From: Synaphobranchus kaupii | Taxonomy: Eukaryota > Chordata > Actinopteri > Anguilliformes > Synaphobranchidae | Length of the DNA stretch: 64,000 nucleotides | Assembly: GCA_029718625.1 (NCBI GenBank) | Contig: JAINUF010000027.1 | Location: forward strand, 852,676 to 916,675 | Direction: 5' to 3' | In this document: piece by piece, positions 9,081 to 21,375 of the stretch | How the letters are laid out: every line of letters starts with the position of its first letter | How positions within the stretch are numbered: the first letter of the stretch is position 1 | Notes under the pieces: model-generated | Database searches by the model: none | Told to the model about the DNA's origin: nothing | The model's input: the letters and a program-made list of their open reading frames with translations, nothing else | Position numbers and translations under genes: made by a program

Positions 9081-9746
9081 GAAAGCCGAATGGCATTTTA
9101 TTGCTTTTCTAGAAAGCAGTGTTGTGACGTCAAATAGGCATCAGTCTGATTCTCTGCGCAACGTTCCCTAGAGTGGTAGGCTATAAATAGGCAGAGGAAA
9201 CAAGGTCAAAAAGAAAACAGCAAACATTAGGTCAATCGTTAGCCGACAGCAACGTGAAGTGAAATAAAAATAATAATAACGGGAGATTTTGCAAAAACAA
9301 AGCAGAAACTAAATAAGCCCCTCTTCAGTCTGACCGAAGCTAAACGAAAATCGAAATAAAAATAGAAAAGTAAGTAAAAGCAAACCTACTTAAAATTCAA
9401 AGTTATTCTGACAGGTTCGTTAATTTAGCTAAACCAGCAGCCAATCTATGCCTATAAATGAACATTTTGTTGTTAATATGAGTTCTGTAACTTATTAAAT
9501 TGAGTTTGCAGGAAAAGATAATTCTGAATAGAAACCGCTTGACGTGCCTTTACGCATGAATCCAAACACACATAGATTTTGATTGTACCAAAGAACAAAT
9601 TCCGATAAGGAAAATGACTAATTATGCAGTCGACAATATGCACTCTCGTAATTGTGCTCCTTTGACCGCGTTGATAAGCAAAATAAAGCGGAACCGGCGG
9701 TTGAAGTTTAGAAATAATTTAACCCGCGTCAGCTCCGGTCACCTTC

Positions 9747-9866
9747 GCTCACGGCCATACCACACTGAAAATGCCCGAACTCGTCTGATCTCGGAAGCCA
9801 AGCAGTGTAGGGCTTGGTTAGTACTTGGATGGGAGACCGCCTGGGAATACTAGGTGCTGTAAGCAT
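9747..9866 (+). rRNA. RN5S: 5S rRNA gene, type A, unit 6
   Basis: Upstream AACCCGCGTC instead of AACCCGGGTC, the variant that is otherwise confined to 34-54 kb. Confidence 0.96.
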
Positions 9867-10107
9867 TTTTAAAAGTTTTGTTTTCCGTTTTCGCACGCGA
9901 TGGGGCTGTTCGCCGAGGTAAAAGGTGGAAACTATCACTGTATTATTCACAATGATGATAATTAAACGTCTTCGTATCCTAATTATGCAGTCGATAATAT
10001 TCACTCTCGTAATTTTGCTCCTTTGACCGCGTTGATAAGCAAAATTAAACGGAACCGGCGGTTGACGTTTAGAAACAATTTAACCCGGGTCAGCTCAGGG
10101 CAACTTC

Positions 10108-10227
10108 GCTCACGGCCATACCACACTGAAAGAGCCCGAACTCGTCCGATCTCGGAAGCCAAACAGTGTAGGGCCTGGTTAGTACTTGGATGGGAGACCG
10201 CCTGGGAATACTAGGTGCTGTAAGCAT
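10108..10227 (+). rRNA. RN5S: 5S rRNA gene, type B, unit 6
   Basis: No private change noticed. Confidence 0.96.
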
Positions 10228-10462
10228 TTTTAAAAGTTTTGTTTTCCGTTTTCGCACGCGATGGGGCTGTTCGCCGAGGTAAAAGGTGGAAACTATCACT
10301 GTATTATTCACAATGATGATAATTAAACGTATCCTAATTATGCAGTCGATAATATGCACTCTCGTAATTGTGCTCCTTTGACCGCGTTGATAAACATAAT
10401 TAAGAGGAACCGGCGTTTGAAATTTAGAAACAATTTAACCCGGGTCAGCTCATTTCACCTTT

Positions 10463-10524
10463 GCTCACGGCCATCCCACACTGAAAAGGCCCGAACCCGA
10501 GCTGTATTGTGATAGCGCATTTTC
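10463..10524 (+). pseudogene. Truncated 5S copy C, unit 6
   Basis: Standard 5S-like part. The 5' flank has two private changes (AAACATAATTAAGAGG). Confidence 0.85.
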
Positions 10525-10662
10525 AAAACTCAAGTGTCATCGATTGCAGTGCGCATTAGGTGTAAACGACAATTCGGCAGCTCAGAGCACCTGTCCTCAA
10601 GCGATCCGCTAGCCTCAGCCTTTCAGTAGCTTGGATGACAGGCTCACGCCACCGCGCCCAGC
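10525..10662 (-). ncRNA. 7SL Alu-domain-like RNA gene, unit 6
   Basis: Standard copy. The spacer ends with ATTCAGATAAGG, seen also in units 14, 24 and 27. Confidence 0.7.
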
Positions 10663-11328
10663 GAAAGCCGAATGGCATTTTATTGCTTTTCTAGAAAGCA
10701 GCGTTGTGACGTCAAATAGGCATCAGTCTGATTCTCTGCGCAACGTTCCCTAGAGTGGTAGGCTATAAATAGGCAGAGGAAACAAGGTCAACAAGAAAAC
10801 AGCAAACATTAGGTCAATCGTTAGCCGACAGCAACGTGAAGTGAAATAAAAATAATAATAACGGGAGATTTTGCAAAAACAAAGCAGAAACTAAATAAGC
10901 CCCTCTTCAGTCTGACCGAAGCTAAACGAAAATCGAAATAAAAATAGAAAAGTAAGTAAAAGCAAACCTACTTAAAATTCAAAGTTATTCTGACAGGTTC
11001 GTTAATTTAGCTAAACCAGCAGCCAATCTATGCCTATAAATGAACATTTTGTTGTTAATATGAGTTCTGTAACTTATTAAATTGAGTTTGCAGGAAAAGA
11101 TAATTCTGAATAGAAACCGCTTGACGTGCCTTTACGCATGAATCCAAACACACATAGATTTTGATTGTACCAAAGAACAAATTCAGATAAGGAAAATGAC
11201 TAATTATGCAGTCGACAATATGCACTCTCGTAATTGTGCTCCTTTGACCGCGTTGATAAGCAAAATAAAGCGGAACCGGCGGTTGAAGTTTAGAAATAAT
11301 TTAACCCGGGTCAGCTCCGGTCACCTTC

Positions 11329-11448
11329 GCTCACGGCCATACCACACTGAAAATGCCCGAACTCGTCTGATCTCGGAAGCCAAGCAGTGTAGGGCTTGGT
11401 TAGTACTTGGATGGGAGACCGCCTGGGAATACTAGGTGCTGTAAGCAT
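11329..11448 (+). rRNA. RN5S: 5S rRNA gene, type A, unit 7
   Basis: No private change noticed. 3' flank GGTTG. Confidence 0.96.
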
Positions 11449-11689
11449 TTTTAAAAGTTTTGTTTTCCGTTTTCGCACGCGATGGGGCTGTTCGCCGAGG
11501 TAAAAGGTTGAAACTATCACTGTATTATTCACAATGATGATAATTAAACGTCTTCGTATCCTAATTATGCAGTCGATAATATTCACTCTCGTAATTTTGC
11601 TCCTTTGACCGCGTTGATAAGCAAAATTAAACGGAACCGGCGGTTGACGTTTAGAAACAATTTAACCCGGGTCAGCTCAGGGCAACTTC

Positions 11690-11809
11690 GCTCACGGCCA
11701 TACCACACTGAAAGAGCCCGAACTCGTCCGATCTCGGAAGCCAAACAGTGTAGGGCCTGGTTAGTACTTGGATGGGAGACCGCCTGGGAATACTAGGTGC
11801 TGTAAGCAT
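11690..11809 (+). rRNA. RN5S: 5S rRNA gene, type B, unit 7
   Basis: No private change noticed. Confidence 0.96.
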
Positions 11810-12044
11810 TTTTAAAAGTTTTGTTTTCCGTTTTCGCACGCGATGGGGCTGTTCGCCGAGGTAAAAGGTGGAAACTATCACTGTATTATTCACAATGATG
11901 ATAATTAAACGTATCCTAATTATGCAGTCGATAATATGCACTCTCGTAATTGTGCTCCTTTGACCGCGTTGATAAACAGAATTAAGCGGAACCGGCGTTT
12001 GAAATTTAGAAACAATTTAACCCGGGTCAGCTCATTTCACCTTT

Positions 12045-12106
12045 GCTCACGGCCATCCCAAACTGAAAAGGCCCGAACCCGAGCTGTATTGTGATAGCGC
12101 ATTTTC
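12045..12106 (+). pseudogene. Truncated 5S copy C, unit 7
   Basis: Private change CCCAAACTG in place of CCCACACTG. Confidence 0.85.
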
Positions 12107-12244
12107 AAAACTCAAGTGTCATCGATTGCAGTGCGCATTAGGTGTAAACGACAATTCGGCAACTCAGAGCACCTGTCCTCAAGCGATCCGCTAGCCTCAG
12201 CCTTTCAGTAGCTTGGATGACAGGCTCACGCCACCGCGCCCAGC
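12107..12244 (-). ncRNA. 7SL Alu-domain-like RNA gene, unit 7
   Basis: Carries GGCAACTC (+ strand) in place of GGCAGCTC, a variant shared with units 20, 22 and 23. Confidence 0.68.
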
Positions 12245-12910
12245 GAAAGCCGAATGGCATTTTATTGCTTTTCTAGAAAGCAGTGTTGTGACGTCAAATA
12301 GGCATCAGTCTGATTCTCTGCGCAACGTTCCCTAGAGTGGTAGGCTATAAATAGGCAGAGGAAACAAGGTCAACAAGAAAACAGCAAAAATTAGGTCAAT
12401 CGTTAGCCGACAGCAACGTGAAGTGAAATAAAAATAATAATAACGGGAGATTTTGCAAAAACAAAGCAGAAACTAAATAAGCCCCTCTTCAGTCTGACCG
12501 AAGCTAAACGAAAATCGAAATAAAAATAGAAAAGTAAGTAAAAGCAAACCTACTTAAAATTCAAAGTTATTCTGACAGGTTCGTTAATTTAACTAAACCA
12601 GCAGCCAATATATGCCTATAAATGAACATTTTGTTGTTAATATGAGTTCTGTAACTTATTAAATTGAGTTTGCAGGAAAAGATCATTCTGAATAGAAACC
12701 GCTTGACGTGCCTTTACGCATGAATCCAAACACACATAGATTTTGATTGTACCAAAGAACAAATTCCGATAAGGAAAATGACTAATTATGCAGTCGACAA
12801 TATGCACTCTCGTAATTTTGCTCCTTTGACCGCGTTGATAAGCAAAATTAAACGGAACCGGCGGTTGACGTTTAGAAACAATTTAACCCGGGTCAGCTCA
12901 GGGCAACTTC

Positions 12911-13030
12911 GCTCACGGCCATACCACACTGAAAGAGCCCGAACTCGTCCGATCTCGGAAGCCAAACAGTGTAGGGCCTGGTTAGTACTTGGATGGGAGA
13001 CCGCCTGGGAATACTAGGTGCTGTAAGCAT
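12911..13030 (+). rRNA. RN5S: 5S rRNA gene, type B sequence in the A position, unit 8
   Basis: Type B from the far 5' flank (CGTAATTTTGCTCC) through the gene, joined to the type A leader AGTCGACAATATGC. The switch lies about 100 bp upstream, further out than in unit 1, so this is a separate exchange. Confidence 0.96.
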
Positions 13031-13271
13031 TTTTAAAAGTTTTGTTTTCCGTTTTCGCACGCGATGGGGCTGTTCGCCGAGGTAAAAGGTGGAAACTATC
13101 ACTGTATTATTCACAATGATGATAATTAAACGTCTTCGTATCCTAATTATGCAGTCGATAATATTCACTCTCGTAATTTTGCTCCTTTGACCGCGTTGAT
13201 AAGCAAAATTAAACGGAACCGGCGGTTGACGTTTAGAAACAATTTAACCCGGGTCAGCTCAGGGCAACTTC

Positions 13272-13391
13272 GCTCACGGCCATACCACACTGAAAGAGCC
13301 CGAACTCGTCCGATCTCGGAAGCCAAACAGTGTAGGGCCTGGTTAGTACTTGGATGGGAGACCGCCTGGGAATACTAGGTGCTGTAAGCAT
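13272..13391 (+). rRNA. RN5S: 5S rRNA gene, type B, unit 8
   Basis: No private change noticed. Confidence 0.96.
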
Positions 13392-13626
13392 TTTTAAAAG
13401 TTTTGTTTTCCGTTTTCGCACGCGATGGGGCTGTTCGCCGAGGTAAAAGGTGGAAACTATCACTGTATTATTCACAATGATGATAATTAAACGTATCCTA
13501 ATTATGCAGTCGATAATATGCACTCTCGTAATTGTGCTCCTTTGACCGCGTTGATAAACAGAATTAAGCGGAACCGGCGTTTGAAATTTAGAAACAATTT
13601 AACCCGGGTCAGCTCATTTCACCTTT

Positions 13627-13688
13627 GCTCACGGCCATCCCACACTGAAAAGGCCCGAACCCGAGCTGTATTGTGATAGCGCATTTTC
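13627..13688 (+). pseudogene. Truncated 5S copy C, unit 8
   Basis: Standard gutted copy. Confidence 0.85.
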
Positions 13689-13826
13689 AAAACTCAAGTG
13701 TCATCGATTGCAGTGCGCATTAGGTGTAAACGACAATTCGGCAGCTCAGAGCACCTGTCCTCAAGCGATCCGCTAGCCTCAGCCTTTCAGTAGCTTGGAT
13801 GACAGGCTCACGCCACCGCGCCAAGC
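13689..13826 (-). ncRNA. 7SL Alu-domain-like RNA gene, unit 8
   Basis: 5' end GCTTGGCGCGG, as in units 1 and 10. Confidence 0.68.
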
Positions 13827-14492
13827 GAAAGCCGAATGGCATTTTATTGCTTTTCTAGAAAGCAGTGTTGTGACGTCAAATAGGCATCAGTCTGATTCTC
13901 TGCGCAACGTTCCCTAGAGTGGTAGGCTATAAATAGGCAGAGGAAACAAGGTCAACAAGAAAACAGCAAACATTAGGTCAATCGTTAGCCGACAGCAACG
14001 TGAAGTGAAATAAAAATAATAATAACGGGAGATTTTGCAAAAACAAAGCAGAAACTAAATAAGCCCCTCTTCAGTCTGACCGAAGCTAAACGAAAATCGA
14101 AATAAAAATAGAAAAGTAAGTAAAAGCAAACCTACTTAAAATTCAAAGTTATTCTGACAGGTTCGTTAATTTAACTAAACCAGCAGCCAATATATGCCTA
14201 TAAATGAACATTTTGTTGTTAATATGAGTTCTGTAACTTATTAAATTGAGTTTGCAGGAAAAGATAATTCTGAATAGAAACCGCTTGACGTGCCTTTACG
14301 CATGAATCCAAACACACATAGATTTTGATTGTACCAAAGAACAAATTCCGATAAGGAAAATGACTAATTATGCAGTCGACAATATGCACTCTCGTAATTG
14401 TGCTCCTTTGACCGCGTTGATAAGCAAAATAAAGCGGAACCGGCGGTTGAAGTTTAGAAATAATTTAACCCGGGTCAGCTCCGGTCACCTTC

Positions 14493-14612
14493 GCTCACGG
14501 CCATACCACACTGAAAATGCCCGAACTCGTCTGATCTCGGAAGCCAAGCAGTGTAGGGCTTGGTTAGTACTTGGATGGGAGACCGCCTGGGAATACTAGG
14601 TGCTGTAAGCAT
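14493..14612 (+). rRNA. RN5S: 5S rRNA gene, type A, unit 9
   Basis: No private change noticed. 3' flank GGTTG. Confidence 0.96.
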
Positions 14613-14853
14613 TTTTAAAAGTTTTGTTTTCCGTTTTCGCACGCGATGGGGCTGTTCGCCGAGGTAAAAGGTTGAAACTATCACTGTATTATTCACAATG
14701 ATGATAATTAAACGTCTTCGTATCCTAATTATGCAGTCGATAATATTCACTCTCGTAATTTTGCTCCTTTGACCGCGTTGATAAGCAAAATTAAACGGAA
14801 CCGGCGGTTGACGTTTAGAAACAATTTAACCCGGGTCAGCTCAGGGCAACTTC

Positions 14854-14973
14854 GCTCACGGCCATACCACACTGAAAGAGCCCGAACTCGTCCGATCTCG
14901 GAAGCCAAACAGTGTAGGGCCTGGTTAGTACTTGGATGGGAGACCGCCTGGGAATACTAGGTGCTGTAAGCAT
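14854..14973 (+). rRNA. RN5S: 5S rRNA gene, type B, unit 9
   Basis: No private change noticed. Confidence 0.96.
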
Positions 14974-15208
14974 TTTTAAAAGTTTTGTTTTCCGTTTTCG
15001 CACGCGATGGGGCTGTTCGCCGAGGTAAAAGGTGGAAACTATCACTGTATTATTCACAATGATGATAATTAAACGTATCCTAATTATGCAGTCGATAATA
15101 TGCACTCTCGTAATTGTGCTCCTTTGACCGCGTTGATAAACAGAATTAAGCGGAACCGGCGTTTGAAATTTAGAAACAATTTAACCCGGGTCAGCTCATT
15201 TCACCTTT

Positions 15209-15270
15209 GCTCACGGCCATCCCACACTGAAAAGGCCCGAACCCGAGCTGTATTGTGATAGCGCATTTTC
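15209..15270 (+). pseudogene. Truncated 5S copy C, unit 9
   Basis: Standard gutted copy. Confidence 0.85.
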
Positions 15271-15408
15271 AAAACTCAAGTGTCATCGATTGCAGTGCGC
15301 ATTAGGTGTAAACGACAATTCGGCAGCTCAGAGCACCTGTCCTCAAGCGATCCGCTAGCCTCAGCCTTTCAGTAGCTTGGATGACAGGCTCACGCCACCG
15401 CGCCCAGC
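15271..15408 (-). ncRNA. 7SL Alu-domain-like RNA gene, unit 9
   Basis: Standard copy. The far spacer has GATCATTCTG, shared with units 7 and 11. Confidence 0.7.
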
Positions 15409-16074
15409 GAAAGCCGAATGGCATTTTATTGCTTTTCTAGAAAGCAGTGTTGTGACGTCAAATAGGCATCAGTCTGATTCTCTGCGCAACGTTCCCTAGA
15501 GTGGTAGGCTATAAATAGGCAGAGGAAACAAGGTCAACAAGAAAACAGCAAACATTAGGTCAATCGTTAGCCGACAGCAACGTGAAGTGAAATAAAAATA
15601 ATAATAACGGGAGATTTTGCAAAAACAAAGCAGAAACTAAATAAGCCCCTCTTCAGTCTGACCGAAGCTAAACGAAAATCGAAATAAAAATAGAAAAGTA
15701 AGTAAAAGCAAACCTACTTAAAATTCAAAGTTATTCTGACAGGTTCGTTAATTTAGCTAAACCAGCAGCCAATCTATGCCTATAAATGAACATTTTGTTG
15801 TTAATATGAGTTCTGTAACTTATTAAATTGAGTTTGCAGGAAAAGATCATTCTGAATAGAAACCGCTTGACGTGCCTTTACGCATGAATCCAAACACACA
15901 TAGATTTTGATTGTACCAAAGAACAAATTCCGATAAGGAAAATGACTAATTATGCAGTCGACAATATGCACTCTCGTAATTGTGCTCCTTTGACCGCGTT
16001 GATAAGCAAAATTAAACGGAACCGGCGGTTGACGTTTAGAAACAATTTAACCCGGGTCAGCTCAGGGCAACTTC

Positions 16075-16194
16075 GCTCACGGCCATACCACACTGAAAGA
16101 GCCCGAACTCGTCCGATCTCGGAAGCCAAACAGTGTAGGGCCTGGTTAGTACTTGGATGGGAGACCGCCTGGGAATACTAGGTGCTGTAAGCAT
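16075..16194 (+). rRNA. RN5S: 5S rRNA gene, type B sequence in the A position, unit 10
   Basis: A-type leader up to AATTGTGCTCC, then B-type from AATTAAACGG onward. The switch lies ~70-90 bp upstream, between those of units 1 and 8. Confidence 0.96.
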
Positions 16195-16435
16195 TTTTAA
16201 AAGTTTTGTTTTCCGTTTTCGCACGCGATGGGGCTGTTCGCCGAGGTAAAAGGTGGAAACTATCACTGTATTATTCACAATGATGATAATTAAACGTCTT
16301 CGTATCCTAATTATGCAGTCGATAATATTCACTCTCGTAATTTTGCTCCTTTGACCGCGTTGATAAGCAAAATTAAACGGAACCGGCGGTTGACGTTTAG
16401 AAACAATTTAACCCGGGTCAGCTCAGGGCAACTTC

Positions 16436-16555
16436 GCTCACGGCCATACCACACTGAAAGAGCCCGAACTCGTCCGATCTCGGAAGCCAAACAGTGTAGG
16501 GCCTGGTTAGTACTTGGATGGGAGACCGCCTGGGAATACTAGGTGCTGTAAGCAT
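16436..16555 (+). rRNA. RN5S: 5S rRNA gene, type B, unit 10
   Basis: The gene is standard. The 3' flank has CTGTTTGCCG, a private change. Confidence 0.96.
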
Positions 16556-16790
16556 TTTTAAAAGTTTTGTTTTCCGTTTTCGCACGCGATGGGGCTGTTT
16601 GCCGAGGTAAAAGGTGGAAACTATCACTGTATTATTCACAATGATGATAATTAAACGTATCCTAATTATGCAGTCGATAATATGCACTCTCGTAATTGTG
16701 CTCCTTTGACCGCGTTGATAAACAGAATTAAGCGGAACCGGCGTTTGAAATTTAGAAACAATTTAACCCGGGTCAGCTCATTTCACCTTT

Positions 16791-16852
16791 GCTCACGGCC
16801 ATCCCACACTGAAAAGGCCCGAACCCGAGCTGTATTGTGATAGCGCATTTTC
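16791..16852 (+). pseudogene. Truncated 5S copy C, unit 10
   Basis: Standard gutted copy. Confidence 0.85.
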
Positions 16853-16990
16853 AAAACTCAAGTGTCATCGATTGCAGTGCGCATTAGGTGTAAACGACAA
16901 TTCGGCAGCTCAGAGCACCTGTCCTCAAGCGATCCGCTAGCCTCAGCCTTTCAGTAGCTTGGATGACAGGCTCACGCCACCGCGCCAAGC
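16853..16990 (-). ncRNA. 7SL Alu-domain-like RNA gene, unit 10
   Basis: 5' end GCTTGGCGCGG, as in units 1 and 8. Confidence 0.68.
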
Positions 16991-17656
16991 GAAAGCCGAA
17001 TGGCATTTTATTGCTTTTCTAGAAAGCAGTGTTGTGACGTCAAATAGGCATCAGTCTGATTCTCTGCGCAACGTTCCCTAGAGTGGTAGGCTATAAATAG
17101 GCAGAGGAAACAAGGTCAACAAGAAAACAGCAAACATTAGGTCAATCGTTAGCCGACAGCAACGTGAAGTGAAATAAAAATAATAATAACGGGAGATTTT
17201 GCAAAAACAAAGCAGAAACTAAATAAGCCCCTCTTCAGTCTGACCGAAGCTAAACGAAAATCGAAATAAAAATAGAAAAGTAAGTAAAAGCAAACCTACT
17301 TAAAATTCAAAGTTATTCTGACAGGTTCGTTAATTTAACTAAACCAGCAGCCAATATATGCCTATAAATGAACATTTTGTTGTTAATATGAGTTCTGTAA
17401 CTTATTAAATTGAGTTTGCAGGAAAAGATAATTCTGAATAGAAACCGCTTGACGTGCCTTTACGCATGAATCCAAACACACATAGATTTTGATTGTACCA
17501 AAGAACAAATTCCGATAAGGAAAATGACTAATTATGCAGTCGACAATATGCACTCTCGTAATTGTGCTCCTTTGACCGCGTTGATAAGCAAAATAAAGCG
17601 GAACCGGCGGTTGAAGTTTAGAAATAATTTAACCCGGGTCAGCTCCGGTCACCTTC

Positions 17657-17776
17657 GCTCACGGCCATACCACACTGAAAATGCCCGAACTCGTCTGATC
17701 TCGGAAGCCAAGCAGTGTAGGGCTTGGTTAGTACTTGGATGGGAGACCGCCTGGGAATACTAGGTGCTGTAAGCAT
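17657..17776 (+). rRNA. RN5S: 5S rRNA gene, type A, unit 11
   Basis: No private change noticed. 3' flank GGTTG. Confidence 0.96.
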
Positions 17777-18017
17777 TTTTAAAAGTTTTGTTTTCCGTTT
17801 TCGCACGCGATGGGGCTGTTCGCCGAGGTAAAAGGTTGAAACTATCACTGTATTATTCACAATGATGATAATTAAACGTCTTCGTATCCTAATTATGCAG
17901 TCGATAATATTCACTCTCGTAATTTTGCTCCTTTGACCGCGTTGATAAGCAAAATTAAACGGAACCGGCGGTTGACGTTTAGAAACAATTTAACCCGGGT
18001 CAGCTCAGGGCAACTTC

Positions 18018-18137
18018 GCTCACGGCCATACCACACTGAAAGAGCCCGAACTCGTCCGATCTCGGAAGCCAAACAGTGTAGGGCCTGGTTAGTACTTGGA
18101 TGGGAGACCGCCTGGGAATACTAGGTGCTGTAAGCAT
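18018..18137 (+). rRNA. RN5S: 5S rRNA gene, type B, unit 11
   Basis: No private change noticed. Confidence 0.96.
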
Positions 18138-18372
18138 TTTTAAAAGTTTTGTTTTCCGTTTTCGCACGCGATGGGGCTGTTCGCCGAGGTAAAAGGTGGA
18201 AACTATCACTGTATTATTCACAATGATGATAATTAAACGTATCCTAATTATGCAGTCGATAATATGCACTCTCGTAATTGTGCTCCTTTGACCGCGTTGA
18301 TAAACAGAATTAAGCGGAACCGGCGTTTGAAATTTAGAAACAATTTAACCCGGGTCAGCTCATTTCACCTTT

Positions 18373-18434
18373 GCTCACGGCCATCCCACACTGAAAAGGC
18401 CCGAACCCGAGCTGTATTGTGATAGCGCATTTTC
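18373..18434 (+). pseudogene. Truncated 5S copy C, unit 11
   Basis: Standard gutted copy. Confidence 0.85.
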
Positions 18435-18572
18435 AAAACTCAAGTGTCATCGATTGCAGTGCGCATTAGGTGTAAACGACAATTCGGCAGCTCAGAGCAC
18501 CTGTCCTCAAGCGATCCGCTAGCCTCAGCCTTTCAGTAGCTTGGATGACAGGCTCACGCCACCGCGCCCAGC
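18435..18572 (-). ncRNA. 7SL Alu-domain-like RNA gene, unit 11
   Basis: Standard copy. Confidence 0.7.
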
Positions 18573-19238
18573 GAAAGCCGAATGGCATTTTATTGCTTTT
18601 CTAGAAAGCAGTGTTGTGACGTCAAATAGGCATCAGTCTGATTCTCTGCGCAACGTTCCCTAGAGTGGTAGGCTATAAATAGGCAGAGGAAACAAGGTCA
18701 ACAAGAAAACAGCAAACATTAGGTCAATCGTTAGCCGACAGCAACGTGAAGTGAAATAAAAATAATAATAACGGGAGATTTTGCAAAAACAAAGCAGAAA
18801 CTAAATAAGCCCCTCTTCAGTCTGACCGAAGCTAAACGAAAATCGAAATAAAAATAGAAAAGTAAGTAAAAGCAAACCTACTTAAAATTCAAAGTTATTC
18901 TGACAGGTTCGTTAATTTAGCTAAACCAGCAGCCAATCTATGCCTATAAATGAACATTTTGTTGTTAATATGAGTTCTGTAACTTATTAAATTGAGTTTG
19001 CAGGAAAAGATCATTCTGAATAGAAACCGCTTGACGTGCCTTTACGCATGAATCCAAACACACATAGATTTTGATTGTACCAAAGAACAAATTCCGATAA
19101 GGAAAATGACTAATTATGCAGTCGACAATATGCACTCTCGTAATTGTGCTCCTTTGACCGCGTTGATAAGCAAAATAAAGCGGAACCGGCGGTTGACGTT
19201 TAGAAACAATTTAACCCGGGTCAGCTCAGGGCAACTTC

Positions 19239-19358
19239 GCTCACGGCCATACCACACTGAAAGAGCCCGAACTCGTCCGATCTCGGAAGCCAAACAGTGT
19301 AGGGCCTGGTTAGTACTTGGATGGGAGACCGCCTGGGAATACTAGGTGCTGTAAGCAT
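19239..19358 (+). rRNA. RN5S: 5S rRNA gene, type B, only gene of unit 12
   Basis: A-type distal flank joined to a B-type gene that is followed directly by C, making a 1221-bp unit (1582 minus 361). The terminator is GCATTTTAAAAAG, four T instead of five, which may weaken termination. Confidence 0.96.
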
Positions 19359-19593
19359 TTTAAAAAGTTTTGTTTTCCGTTTTCGCACGCGATGGGGCTG
19401 TTCGCCGAGGTAAAAGGTGGAAACTATCACTGTATTATTCACAATGATGATAATTAAACGTATCCTAATTATGCAGTCGATAATATGCACTCTCGTAATT
19501 GTGCTCCTTTGACCGCGTTGATAAACAGAATTAAGCGGAACCGGCGTTTGAAATTTAGAAACAATTTAACCCGGGTCAGCTCATTTCACCTTT

Positions 19594-19655
19594 GCTCACG
19601 GCCATCCCACACTGAAAAGGCCCGAACCCGAGCTGTATTGTGATAGCGCATTTTC
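19594..19655 (+). pseudogene. Truncated 5S copy C, unit 12
   Basis: Standard gutted copy. Confidence 0.85.
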
Positions 19656-19793
19656 AAAACTCAAGTGTCATCGATTGCAGTGCGCATTAGGTGTAAACGA
19701 CAATTCGGCAGCTCAGAGCACCTGTCCTCAAGCGATCCGCTAGCCTCAGCCTTTCAGTAGCTTGGATGACAGGCTCACGCCACCGCGCCCGGC
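19656..19793 (-). ncRNA. 7SL Alu-domain-like RNA gene, unit 12
   Basis: 5' end reads GCCGGGCGCGG, the exact form of the human 7SL 5' end; other units have GCTGGG or GCTTGG. Confidence 0.7.
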
Positions 19794-20459
19794 GAAAGCC
19801 GAATGGCATTTTATTGCTTTTCTAGAAAGCAGCGTTGTGACGTCAAATAGGCATCAGTCTGATTCTCTGCGCAACGGTCCCTAGAGTGGTAGGCTATAAA
19901 TAGGCAGAGGAAACAAGGTCAACAAGAAAACAGCAAACATTAGGTCAATCGTTAGCCGACAGCAACGTGAAGTGAAATAAAAATAATAATAACGGGAGAT
20001 TTTGCAAAAACAAAGCAGAAACTAAATAAGCCCCTCTTCAGTCTGACCGAAGCTAAACGAAAATCGAAATAAAAATAGAAAAGTAAGTAAAAGCAAACCT
20101 ACTTAAAATTCAAAGTTATTCTGACAGGTTCGTTAATTTAACTAAACCAGCAGCCAATATATGCCTATAAATGAACATTTTGTTGTTAATATGAGTTCTG
20201 TAACTTATTAAATTGAGTTTGCAGGAAAAGATAATTCTGAATAGAAACCGCTTGACGTGCCTTTACGCATGAATCCAAACACACATAGATTTTGATTGTA
20301 CCAAAGAACAAATTCCGATAAGGAAAATGACTAATTATGCAGTCGACAATATGCACTCTCGTAATTGTGCTCCTTTGACCGCGTTGATAAGCAAAATAAA
20401 GCGGAACCGGCGGTTGAAGTTTAGAAATAATTTAACCCGGGTCAGCTCCGGTCACCTTC

Positions 20460-20579
20460 GCTCACGGCCATACCACACTGAAAATGCCCGAACTCGTCTG
20501 ATCTCGGAAGCCAAGCAGTGTAGGGCTTGGTTAGTACTTGGATGGGAGACCGCCTGGGAATACTAGGTGCTGTAAGCAT
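20460..20579 (+). rRNA. RN5S: 5S rRNA gene, type A, unit 13
   Basis: No private change noticed. 3' flank GGTTG. Confidence 0.96.
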
Positions 20580-20820
20580 TTTTAAAAGTTTTGTTTTCCG
20601 TTTTCGCACGCGATGGGGCTGTTCGCCGAGGTAAAAGGTTGAAACTATCACTGTATTATTCACAATGATGATAATTAAACGTCTTCGTATCCTAATTATG
20701 CAGTCGATAATATTCACTCTCGTAATTTTGCTCCTTTGACCGCGTTGATAAGCAAAATTAAACGGAACCGGCGGTTGACGTTTAGAAACAATTTAACCCG
20801 GGTCAGCTCAGGGCAACTTC

Positions 20821-20940
20821 GCTCACGGCCATACCACACTGAAAGAGCCCGAACTCGTCCGATCTCGGAAGCCAAACAGTGTAGGGCCTGGTTAGTACTT
20901 GGATGGGAGACCGCCTGGGGATACTAGGTGCTGTAAGCAT
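20821..20940 (+). rRNA. RN5S: 5S rRNA gene, type B, unit 13
   Basis: Private change A100G (CTGGGGATAC), just downstream of the C box. Confidence 0.96.
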
Positions 20941-21175
20941 TTTTAAAAGTTTTGTTTTCCGTTTTCGCACGCGATGGGGCTGTTCGCCGAGGTAAAAGGT
21001 GGAAACTATCACTGTATTATTCACAATGATGATAATTAAACGTATCCTAATTATGCAGTCGATAATATGCACTCTCGTAATTGTGCTCCTTTGACCGCGT
21101 TGATAAACAGAATTAAGCGGAACCGGCGTTTGAAATTTAGAAACAATTTAACCCGGGTCAGCTCATTTCACCTTT

Positions 21176-21237
21176 GCTCACGGCCATCCCACACTGAAAA
21201 GGCCCGAACCCGAGCTGTATTGTGATAGCGCATTTTC
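21176..21237 (+). pseudogene. Truncated 5S copy C, unit 13
   Basis: Standard gutted copy. Confidence 0.85.
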
Positions 21238-21375
21238 AAAACTCAAGTGTCATCGATTGCAGTGCGCATTAGGTGTAAACGACAATTCGGCAGCTCAGAG
21301 CACCTGTCCTCAAGCGATCCGCTAGCCTCAGCCTTTCAGTAGCTTGGATGACAGGCTCACGCCACCGCGCCCAGC
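21238..21375 (-). ncRNA. 7SL Alu-domain-like RNA gene, unit 13
   Basis: Standard copy. Confidence 0.7.
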
